A stretch of 64,000 nt of DNA. Origin: Omphiscola glabra. Taxonomy: Eukaryota; Mollusca; Gastropoda; Lymnaeidae. A program made the position numbers and the translations under genes. The stretch spans positions 6,279,284 through 6,343,283 of the forward strand of contig OZ024808.1 of NCBI GenBank assembly GCA_964017045.1, read 5' to 3'. Shown here one piece after another: positions 55,725 to 64,000 of this stretch. The notes under the pieces were generated by a model, which worked only from the letters and a program-made list of their open reading frames with translations, ran no database searches and had not been told where the DNA came from. Numbering within the stretch: the first letter of the stretch is position 1; each line of letters opens with the position of its first letter.

Positions 55725-56520
55725 CGCTATGCATGAAGCTCGCTGTGTGACGGTGGAATACGTACAATAACAACACCGAATAACAGTCGCTTCCTCATAA
55801 AGATTTTTTCCTTGAGTTCACACGTAACGCGTGACAGCCTTGTTTTTTTTTTCACTCAGTAGTACTAGTATAAAACATGTGGAGTTGGTGGGAGGGCGGT
55901 TTCGAAAAGGAAGCAAGACACACCAGAAGCAATATATATATAAGATGTTAGTTCATCCGTCGATTCGAAAAGGATTACTTTAATCACTGACTGGGCTAAT
56001 TCTGGCACATTCTCATTAAGTGGACAACGTGAGTACCAGTGTTGGGCATTCAGATATGAGCACTAAATTGTACTACAGGAGACCAAAAGAAAAAAGATTA
56101 CAGGACAAAAATCACATGTATCTACCAATATTTGGAATGTTTATTTATGGTGACAAAATACAAAGAGAATTAATTCAGCCAAAGGCCTCCGTCAATTTAT
56201 ACAAAATATATGAATAAATGATAAATATCATACTTGATATACACGAGAAATAATGATTTGATAATAAATATAGAATATATGAATTCTCATCTCATACATA
56301 CTTTTTCAACGTCGTATGTCTGCCTGGTATTAGATCTTAAACAGGGACCGTTGGCAGCGGGTTGTATCTTTAAATTATACATTCATGTTCCGTTTAAAAA
56401 GTCTTCTCGGACTCATTGCTCACCAAAGATTGGACTCTTAGCAAGAGAGATAACCATTGCAAAAGCCTTGTTTTTTCATAGTACTCAATTACGCCCCCTT
56501 TAAAGTTGGTTTTATTTATT
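55725..56520. other. No gene seen
   Basis: Two short plus-strand ORFs (56020-56217, 56234-56503) lack motifs and splice support. Confidence 0.45.
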
Positions 56521-56535
56521 TATTATTATATTAAT

Positions 56536-56536
<1 letters not shown>

Positions 56537-56567
<31 letters not shown>
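56537..56567. repeat. TA microsatellite
   Basis: About 15 TA units. Confidence 0.9.
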
Positions 56568-56569
<2 letters not shown>

Positions 56570-56939
56570 ACTGCTGAAATAGACTAGTAAATAATAATCC
56601 AATTTTATAGTGATTTGAATATAAGAACAAATATTAATCATATAATAGAACATACAGAGCAAATGAAGGAATGAGAATTGGCAAATAATATATAAAGAAA
56701 ATAATGAAAGAATAAAAATCGTATATTATATACAAGACAACAGAACCACAGGACAAATTATGGGGAACAAATTGAACAATAGGTGTGTTGAAATAGTTGC
56801 TCTAGCTTTGAGCCATTTTAAATTGATTCACATTCATTCTTCATCTTTGTGCAGCTTTGGGATCAGACCCTTCTTTTTAAAGGAATAATTTTGTGTAACT
56901 GTTTTTTTAATGTCATATTTCTTTTTTTTTTTTTACTTC
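56568..56939. other. No gene seen
   Basis: AT-rich lead-in to the LINE-tail array; nothing supported. Confidence 0.5.
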
Positions 56940-57345
56940 TTGCCAGTTTTATGTGAAGCGCGGTGAGCTTAGCCCTAGGCTGGGGTACGGCGCTATATAA
57001 GACCACTGAGCCCTAGGCTGGGGTACGGCGCTATATAAGACCACTGAGCCCTAGGCTGGGGTACGCGCTATATAAGACCACTGAGCCCTAGGCTGGGGTA
57101 CGGCGCTATATAAGTGAGCTTAGCCCAAGGCTGGAGTACGGCGCTATATAAGACCACTGAGCCCTAGGCTGGGGTACGGCGCTATATAAGACCACTGTGT
57201 CCTAGGCTGGGGTACGGCGCTATATAAGACCACTGAGTCCTAGGCTGGGGTACGGCGCTATATAAGACCACTGAGCCCTAGGCTGGGGTACGGCGCTACA
57301 TAAGTGAGCTTAGCCCTAGGCTGGGGTACGGCGCTATATAAGACC
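56940..57345. repeat. 38-bp minisatellite derived from a LINE 3' tail
   Basis: About ten units around GCCCTAGGCTGGGGTACGGC and GCTATATAAGACCACT. This is the complement of the TATATAGCGCGGTACCCCAG tail of the L2-like element at 33010. Some units carry GTGAGCTTAG instead of GACCACTGAG, so the array mixes two unit lengths. Confidence 0.9.
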
Positions 57346-57540
57346 ACTATTATAATAATGATATAAACAGTTATTGATCACAGGAGAGTGAAAGAGAGAG
57401 AGAGTAAGCGAGTCAGAGGAGTAAAGACAGAAAGATTCGACTACATATGGTTACAAACAAATCTATGTTTACTCTAAAAGGAGCTCAATACAACCCCCCC
57501 CCCCCCAAACATTTCCCCAAAAATGACAAATGACAGCTTT

Positions 57541-58317
57541 CTACTTCATCGATTCTTTGGTTACTTTGATGGGTGGGAGCACAAGGGCTGACGCTCGTGT
57601 CATTTTCTGTGAGCCTCCACTGTTGGAATTGACAGCTTCTTCGTCAGTGATGGCAGTATCATTATAACCAGGATCAGCGAGACTTACTAGAGTGAGTTTC
57701 TGGTATAGCATGTTGGGTGTATGGACCGCTAGGTCTGCTCCATCGCTGGTAACAGAGTTCCGACTGTTGAAAGAATTAGATCCTGGCTGCGTATTGTTGT
57801 TCGAATCAATGGACGGCAGGCGGTCATATTTCTCGTGGAAACTCGTCGTCTCGTTACCACGTCCCTTGTGCAGCTTGTCAGTGACTTCATGTGCGCGAAC
57901 CATGGGCGTCTCCTCACCTGCACCACCACTGGAAACGTCCTCAACAGTATCCTCCCTCGACGTTTCCCCTCCTGTATCGCCCCTGGGCATATCCTTGCCT
58001 GTATCAACCCTGGGCGTGTCTATCCACAGCGGTTTCAACAGATCCGCCTTGTATTGGTTGGGGATCAAACCGGCCAACCTTTCGAGAGGGTTCACGTCAA
58101 GACTTTGTTTGGCCGTCCCATAAGGATCAGGGAAGTCTCCTTCTCTGGCCTCTTGGTCGTCATACACAGGTAGTCCACCCCGCCATCTGAGTTTTCTCTG
58201 GGGCATGGCCTGAAGGCGGAGTTTGGCTAGGGCCTTCCTCTCCTCGTCCTCCCTCATTTGTTGAAAGAATTGATCCATCCTTGACTTGGCCACTTCTTCC
58301 TTCAAGATCTCGCCTTG
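57541..58317 (-). CDS. Gene 3 terminal exon (384-residue protein, unknown function)
   Basis: TTGTTGTTGTTTCAG precedes 258 codons and a TAG stop. With the three upstream exons (all phase 0 junctions) it completes a 384-residue protein; this exon is residues 127-384. It opens with a charged helix likely to be a coiled coil (QGEILKEEVAKSRMDQFFQQ...), then a basic Trp-containing stretch (KLRWRGGLPVYDDQEAREGD), a DPYGT...NPLERLAGLIPNQYK segment, an acidic repeat of about ten residues (DTGKDM, DTGGET, DTVEDV), and a Ser/Asn-rich low-complexity tail ending PPIKVTKESMK. No signal peptide or membrane segment in the joined protein. I do not recognise the family. GC content is higher than the surroundings. 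Opposite-strand ORFs (57692-58190) are shadows. Confidence 0.8.
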   Translation of the reverse strand, partial: QGEILKEEVAKSRMDQFFQQMREDEERKALAKLRLQAMPQRKLRWRGGLPVYDDQEAREGDFPDPYGTAKQSLDVNPLERLAGLIPNQYKADLLKPLWIDTPRVDTGKDMPRGDTGGETSREDTVEDVSSGGAGEETPMVRAHEVTDKLHKGRGNETTSFHEKYDRLPSIDSNNNTQPGSNSFNSRNSVTSDGADLAVHTPNMLYQKLTLVSLADPGYNDTAITDEEAVNSNSGGSQKMTRASALVLPPIKVTKESMK

Positions 58318-58389
58318 CTGAAACAACAACAAGACAAAGAAAAGAAAAGGGTGTGAGGTGGGGGGCACAGTCATTCAGTCATGTGTTGT

Positions 58390-58967
58390 ATTACGAACCG
58401 TTATAGATGGAGAATTTAATCTCTGTTGTTTTGTCTAGGTCTCGTTCTAAAAACAGTCCATAATAAAGGACGATACCAAAGGTTAAAAATAATAACAAAT
58501 AAAACGACAATTAAGGCCAGAGCTAATTACAATTAATAACTTTTTAATTTGTGAACTTCAATTAAATAATAACAGCAAGAGAAATATATTTTCTGGTACC
58601 GGTACTGTATATAAAAATACAATGAGCACAAAATTGTACGAGGAAATAAAAATCTCTACACACAACAAAGTATAATGACACACAGCATGCCTCGTAATCA
58701 AGGAAAGGAAAATCTCTCCCCCGTCATTTATTCTTATCCCTTTTATACCCAGTTTCAGATGATCATTCTGGAAAAGGAATACACAGTCTTACCGATTCCC
58801 GCATTCTCTAGATCGTTCTATCATGTTCCACAGAAACGGATAATAGTAAACAAAAGTATCAACAAAGGGATATTTTTTCTAGCCGCCCCAACAAGGGGCC
58901 GACTTGAAAGAGGTCATGCACGTGGAAGGCGGGCAAAGCGTCTCAAAATACGTCATCCCTCATAACA
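58390..58967 (-). mobile_element. LTR-like insertion (copy 2) in intron 3 of gene 3
   Basis: On the minus strand it starts TGTTATGAGGGATGACG and ends CGTAAT, flanked on both sides by ACAAC (58968-58972 and 58385-58389), a perfect 5-bp duplication. It aligns throughout with 3132-3746. It keeps TTCCAGAATGATCATCTGAA and the TATAAAAG box. It lies in the same orientation as gene 3. Confidence 0.6.
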
Positions 58968-59247
58968 GTTGTTAATCTTTTTGTGAAATGTATGGATTTA
59001 AAACAAAACAAAAACAAACTACACGCGAAAAACGAAAAAAAAATAATGTCAGCTTAGTTCCTTTCTACTTCCACCCATGTAGCCTCAAATCCATATGAAT
59101 TATTTCAAATACAATAAAAAAAAGAAAGAAGACTGGATAAATAGGTTTATAGATAAATGTTACAATTTTCCAGGCCTTTGTATAGAAATTATATCATTGG
59201 TCCTCCCACCCCCACAGTTGAGTACCCCATCGGTATTGATGACTCAC

Positions 59248-59400
59248 GTCCAGACAGTTTCGTTTGATCTGGTCCACCTTCCTAAGTCTCCTGAGTCTAG
59301 GGTGCTGCCAGGCGATCCACTGTTCAATGTCTTTACTGAACGAGTCCAAAGGCCTTCCCCCGTAAACACCCAGGTCTGATGCATTGCTGGGCTTCGACAC
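59248..59400 (-). CDS. Gene 3 exon 3
   Basis: CTCCCTAACAG precedes 51 codons ending CTGGAC before GTGAGTC. It encodes residues 76-126: VSKPSNASDLGVYGGRPLDS then FSKDIEQWIAWQHPRLRRLR and KVDQIKRNCLD. The Trp-rich helix followed by a basic patch is the most distinctive part of the protein. Phase 0 at both ends. Confidence 0.75.
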
Positions 59401-59514
59401 CTGTTAGGGAGATATAGATAGATATCATATAGGATGATTAAGTGACTCGCGCTGTCAATTGGATTTAAATCAGGAAGCGTTTTGTCAGTCATCAACCTCA
59501 CTATCTCGCCCAAT

Positions 59515-59517
59515 ACC

Positions 59518-59555
<38 letters not shown>

Positions 59556-59635
59556 ACATACATACATATATGGATACTATTTTTAGCTACCATATATATA
59601 TATATATATATGGTAGCTAAAAATAACCACATGAC
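59515..59635. repeat. TA-rich tract with a near-perfect palindrome
   Basis: At about 59577-59627 ATTTTTAGCTACCATA is followed by a TA run and TATGGTAGCTAAAAAT. It could form a long hairpin and may be a tiny palindromic MITE. It lies in intron 2 of gene 3. Confidence 0.8.
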
Positions 59636-59939
59636 AGAGGAATGACAGATCACGTACATTTTATGATTGGGCAGACACAAAAGACAATAGAAAATATCTT
59701 TTTTTTTATAAAAAGACAAGAAATGACAGCTCGTTATGAACATCTAATGATTTGACAGCTAATTGCGTATTTTGTGACAAAAAAGTACGTATCTATAAAA
59801 TGACATGGCAGCTGACAACGTATCTGATGATGTGACTAAGACGTGACAGAATATGTTTAAATACATATCCACTCCACAAAAATGAGAAGTTTAATCAATT
59901 CTTCCTTAATCTAAGCTTGACAGTGAGACCTGATTTCGA

Positions 59940-60205
59940 TAGTGACATCTGATTTCGATAGTGAGATCTGATTTCAAAAGGGAGATCTGATTTCGATAGT
60001 GAGATTTGATTTCAATAGTGAGATCTGATTTCGATAGTAATATCTGATTTCGATAGTGAGATCTGATTTCGGTAGGGAGATATGATTTCGATAGTGAGAT
60101 CTGATTTCAATAGGGATATCTGATTTCGATATAGTGAGATCTGATTTCGATATAGTGAGATCTGATTTCGATATAGTGAGATTTGATTTCGATAGGGAGA
60201 TCGCT
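59940..60205. repeat. 19-bp minisatellite
   Basis: About 13 copies of TGAGATCTGATTTCGATAG with variants AGGGAGATC, TAATATC and a 21-base form carrying an extra TA. Intron 2 of gene 3. Confidence 0.95.
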
Positions 60206-60357
60206 TGGAAATTCGTATTTAATGACATTATATGGGGTGATGTTCTTGACGTGCGTGTCGCTTCTCATTATGACGTCATATTATTGCGAGGGAAGCAGCG
60301 AATCACACGATTCTGATGTGAAACTGAGTTGCTCGTGCCTTCCTCCCCATTCCCTCG

Positions 60358-60358
60358 T

Positions 60359-60394
<36 letters not shown>
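60358..60394. repeat. CA microsatellite
   Basis: About 17 CA units. Confidence 0.95.
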
Positions 60395-60396
<2 letters not shown>

Positions 60397-60399
60397 TTG

Positions 60400-61610
60400 A
60401 GACCGTTGGTTCTCACCTGTGTGAGAAGCACTGGCTCACATTCCTAACCCTTCGCTACCCCAAGGATATGACCATATTAGGATTGGACCCTACAGGGTAC
60501 GTGCCCTAAAAACTTGACTCAGACACAGTGGAAAGTTACCAGAGTCTTCGACCGTGGAATAGCTTAGATTTAGACGCAATGGAAATTTACTAAAACATAG
60601 GACCATGAAACAGTTCAGACAAACTCCGCACGTCGCCAGAGCATTGGCCGGGCTTGTAAACAAAGGGTTAGTAGAGCATTGACCAGGCTTTGATTGACGA
60701 AGCAAGAGCCTGGTGGGCTTCTTTTGTTGTTATAGTTTGTATAGCCAAGAGATTGCCTGGTTAGTAATATTAGTATTGCTAATTGTTAGTTGCGTAATAA
60801 TACATTATAATGTTAGTAAGAAATGATAGGATTGTAATTAGTTACTCAAGTACTGTTAGATTATGATTAATCATTACTAATTTGAAAGAGGAATGTAATT
60901 CTTATTTGTAGCTTATGTGTTTTATTTATTCTTATTTAAAGCCAGTTAAGTTAACTTAGGTTCAGTTAGAATAGGATTAGATAGGATAGCAGAGTAAAGC
61001 AGTACACAGAAGAGTTGTTTTGAGCCGACAATAAAGTAGAGGAAAGCTCAGTAGAACTCATTACGCAGAAAAGTATCAGTACACGGTCAGAGGTTAGTAC
61101 ACTCTAACTCTGACGCAACATTAAAATATGCATATTGCAAGAAGTATCTAGCAGACGAAGCAACGGCAGCGTGATTGTATACACGTAGAAGCACCGGAGC
61201 GTGTCTGGCAGTTTATCACCCCTGCATCTGTTGAGGACCAGCGACCTGGGGTAGAGAAGGGCGGACATGCGTCGTGGTGTGTTGTGGAACCGGGCGTGTG
61301 TGAAGCAGACGAGGACAGAACAGTCCATTAATTTCTTTATATTTGTATGTATATCGTATGTGTGGAATAAGTTGTAATTTTAGTAATTAAATATGTATAC
61401 GTGGGCTGAACCTCCTGTGCTGTTAAGTTTTACGTAGTAGTAGAAGTGGAAGCGAATGAGAGGGCTTCAGTTGCGTTAGTGTGAGAGCGTGTAGTATAAC
61501 TAGTTTAAGAATAGTCATTCCCTAGACATAGTAGTACTAATCGACGTAGCGCTAGGGACCAAACAAAATATATAGCAATAGTAATTCTTTACATTCTTAA
61601 CATTTGGGCT
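60400..61610. other. Intron 2 of gene 3, no feature seen
   Basis: Loose repeated blocks (TAGACGCAATGGAAATTTAC, AGAGCATTG) near 60510-60690 and a GC-richer part at 61140-61330. No motif or splice evidence for the short minus-strand ORFs. Confidence 0.45.
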
Positions 61611-61726
61611 ATATATATTATAAGAATACCCAACACACACACAGACAGACAGACGAACATACACACACAGACAGACACCCCCACATACTCAATCAAACCA
61701 TGTTTTGTTTGCATTGACCGTCTCAC

Positions 61727-61858
61727 CTTCTTGTTGACGTTTAGACATTGTAATAGAACCCGGTTCATGAGCGCAGCTTTCCTGGCCTTGAACTCACTGG
61801 CCGCCATCTTGTAGACCATGTTGTCATGGTCTCGGACCAGGCTGCTTTCATACAGTTT
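61727..61858 (-). CDS. Gene 3 exon 2
   Basis: AAAAATATTCAG precedes 44 codons ending AACAAGAAG before GTGAGACGG. It encodes residues 32-75: KLYESSLVRDHDNMVYKMAA then SEFKARKAALMNRVLLQCLN and VNKK. An upstream in-frame ATG at 61882 would give an alternative start (MALPKNIQ), but the acceptor and the phase-0 join to exon 1 argue that it is intronic. Confidence 0.75.
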
Positions 61859-61889
61859 CTGAATATTTTTGGGAAGAGCCATGAAATCT

Positions 61890-62240
61890 AAGGCATTTTG
61901 GCAAGTCTATTGTTGTATATGCAATGTAAATGGATTCCAGGTCTGTTGTTTATTGCTATGTGAATGTATTCAAAGTCTATTGTTGTTTATATCATTTGTA
62001 ATGGATTCCAGCTCTATTGTTGTATAAGCCACGTGAATGTATTCAAAGTATATTGTTGTATGTGCTATGTAAATGGATCCCAGGTCTTTTGTTGTATATG
62101 TTATCTAAATGGATTCCAGGTCTATCATTGTATATGCTATGTGAGTGTATTCAAAGTGTAGCGTTGTAAATGCTATGTAAATGGAATCCATGTATATTGG
62201 TTTAAATGAGATGTAAATGGCTTTCAGGTCTATTGCTGTA
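61890..62240. repeat. 36-bp minisatellite
   Basis: About nine degenerate copies around GTAAATGGATTCCAGGTCTA and TTGTTGTATA, in intron 1 of gene 3. Confidence 0.9.
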
Positions 62241-62269
62241 TAGGCTATGAAAATGGATTGTCAAAAATG

Positions 62270-62390
62270 GGTTGCCCCCGGCAATAAGGGCCTCCCATAA
62301 AGTATTTAACGGGGGTGGGGGGTGTGGGGGTGGGGGTGGGCTAAGAGAGAGTGAGTGTTTGTGACCGAGGGGGGTGTGGGGAGAGATATC
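62270..62390. other. G-rich tract in intron 1 of gene 3
   Basis: Runs of GGGGGTGGGG on the plus strand (62310-62340 and 62369-62385) could form G-quadruplexes. Not coding. Confidence 0.5.
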
Positions 62391-62490
62391 CTGTATGACG
62401 TCACACATTTTTGAATCTTTTTTATTAAGCATATAATTCATATTGTCATTGAAATGTACAGTTTTGTTTACCTTCTGACTTTCAACTGAC

Positions 62491-62583
62491 CTGTTTGTTT
62501 TTGATGATCTCATTGGTGACGTAGATGATCTTCCGGTTTCTTCTGATGCCACGGTTCACCGCCCCAAGTCTGCCGTCGTCCAT
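62491..62583 (-). CDS. Gene 3 first exon
   Basis: An ATG with G at -3 and G at +4 opens MDDGRLGAVNRGIRRNRKII then YVTNEIIKNKQ, 31 codons ending AAACAG before GTCAGT. Phase 0 joins it to exon 2, making IIKNKQ-KLYESS. The N terminus is basic with no signal peptide. Confidence 0.75.
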
Positions 62584-62749
62584 TTCACGTCATCACTTGT
62601 GAACGTGCTCCTAGAAGTGTTGAGACAACAAACAGCCAGAGTGAAATGGTAGACCTAGAACTGTTGTGACAACAAACATCTAAACAGAGATGGTAGTCGA
62701 CAAATAGCTTGATAAGTCTGAAAATTCCAACGATATCGTTTATAGAAAA

Positions 62750-62820
62750 GTGGTGGATAACCTGCGGCCCGGTGAGACTTTTAATGCGACCCTCAGAACG
62801 TTCCAGACAGTATTTTCTTT
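62750..62820. mobile_element. Possible hAT MITE end
   Basis: GTGGATAACCTGCGGCCCGG and a GCGACCCTCAGAACG block resemble hAT-type MITE termini. No partner end found. Confidence 0.25.
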
Positions 62821-62879
62821 CAAAGTCCACAATTGTTGAATGATTACACGTGAAAGCTTTTGACGAGTAAAAATGACCG

Positions 62880-63100
62880 TGTTCTTTCAATGAATACTTA
62901 ACATCTGAATCGTGTTCATTCAATGAATACTTAACATCTGAATCGTGTTCATTCAATGAATACTTAACATCTGAATCGTGTTCATTCAATGAATACTTAA
63001 CATCTGAATCGTGTTCATTCAATGAATACTTAACATCTGAATCGTGTTCATTCAATGAATACTTAACATCTGAACCGTGTTCATTCAATGACTTAACATC
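62880..63100. repeat. 33-bp minisatellite
   Basis: Seven copies around CATTCAATGAATACTTAACA and TCTGAATCGTGTT, nearly identical, just upstream of the first exon of gene 3. The 238-codon minus ORF spanning it is a repeat artefact. Confidence 0.95.
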
Positions 63101-64000
63101 TGAAACTAGGAATGAATGTTTGAGGCCCGTCAGTGATGACGTATAGGAGGTATATTCAAAAATAATCACGTGACCCGCAATACAAACTCCCAGCCCACCC
63201 CAACCGCCCCCCCCAAAAAAAAACAAACAAACAACAAACCAATATAAAAAAAAAAAATAAAAAAATTGGGCCCTCTTCACAAAAAGGTTGCACACAGCCA
63301 TGTTTTAGACAATACATAATGTACTGATCAGGAGTATTCGCTTTGGTGAATAATTCAATTTACTTAAATAAAGTTAAATAAAGACAAACTTAACTTTATT
63401 TTTTTTTTTTACATTTAAAAATGGAAGGTATGTTGTCAAATGAGTCATCATTGAAGCAATGACGAGGTTGCTAATAAATGTTGTTCCCAGAAACAAGCAC
63501 AAATAATACATCGATGAAATTTACAAGCATATGAAAACAGGAACTGTTGAAAGTACACAAAATATATTGTTTTAAGAGATAAAAATTGAAATAAAACATA
63601 TTATGTATGTAATATTGTATATATGGTAATAAGCTAAACTATTGAAATAAGACAGACAATATTTGACTGCCCTAAGCTACGTCTGACAGACAAGACTACA
63701 ATGTCCTACCTGTAGCCAGCTCCTCAAAACAAGAATATAGACAACTATATTTCTACCTACCACTGTCAGCCACTGTCTTCCTAACAGGAGCTTGGGGGTG
63801 GGGTACAGTTCATGAAGCCGTTCAAGTGGTTTGTTTGTAGGATCATGTTATTTCGTTGGCCGATATCTCCACTAATGAATGTATCGGTAATTACAATAAC
63901 AACCTGGCGTGCCGATACATTCAGGTTCAGATCGATTACCTTAATGGTACGCTCGGACACAAATACCAAACGGGTGTAACGATGTAGGCGATGTATTATG
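63101..64000. other. No gene seen
   Basis: AT-rich with poly-A/C stretches near 63205-63265. A 62-codon minus ORF at 63781-63969 is unsupported. Confidence 0.5.

Noticed and set aside
57692..58190. Three plus-strand ORFs over gene 3
   Set aside because: Shadows of the minus-strand terminal exon, without splice or start support.
61859..61882. Alternative start MALPKNIQ for gene 3
   Set aside because: AAAAATATTCAG directly before AAACTGTAT is a good acceptor, and phase 0 joins exactly to the 62491-62583 exon; the upstream text is then intron.
62585..63301. 238-codon minus ORF upstream of gene 3
   Set aside because: The middle is a 33-base array and the ends are low complexity or MITE-like.

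Overview
This window looks like nuclear DNA from a mollusc, most likely a heterobranch gastropod (pond-snail type). That is inference from character, not a database match. It is AT-rich, has no bacterial gene packing, and carries three small spliced genes with GT-AG introns. It also holds many CR1/L2-like, RTE-like and hAT transposon relics and an unusual load of minisatellites: by eye about 40 arrays covering roughly a quarter of the sequence. A hAT element at 2971-3779 reads like the SPIN family, which is known to have moved horizontally between vertebrates, a triatomine bug and the pond snail Lymnaea.

Real coding sequence is sparse and all on the minus strand. Gene 1 (10835-16856, perhaps also an exon at 20954-21045) joins a proline-rich exon, a short tyrosine-rich exon, and a terminal exon with a coiled coil and a MATH/TRAF-C-like domain. 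Gene 2 (40060-46111) is complete in three exons: a basic start exon, a tyrosine-rich exon, and a coiled-coil exon clearly related to that of gene 1 but without the MATH domain. Exon phases agree within both genes, so they look like a duplicated, divergent family of adaptor-like proteins. Gene 3 (57541-62583) is a four-exon gene for a 384-residue protein I do not recognise. A further short 3'-exon candidate lies at 10130-10264.

The rest, by region. 0-5.5 kb: G-rich repeats, a SPIN-like MITE split by an LTR-like insertion, small minisatellites. 5.5-9.1 kb: a 3.5-kb element with long inverted ends, related to copies at 30.3 and 36.8-39.5 kb. 11.6-21 kb: gene 1 introns and upstream region full of arrays. 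20.7-26.2 kb: a diverged inverted duplication around a probable solo LTR; one arm has an RTE insertion and two minisatellites, one grown from an exon-like segment. 27-32 kb: dense arrays, including 1.3 kb with about 36 AP-1-like motifs. 32.2-35.2 kb: nested hAT, minisatellite and L2. 40-46 kb: gene 2, with hAT and LINE relics in intron 1. 47-52 kb: arrays. 52.7-55.7 kb: a hAT element with a perfect 8-bp target duplication. 56.9-62.6 kb: gene 3. I see no tRNA, rRNA or CRISPR.
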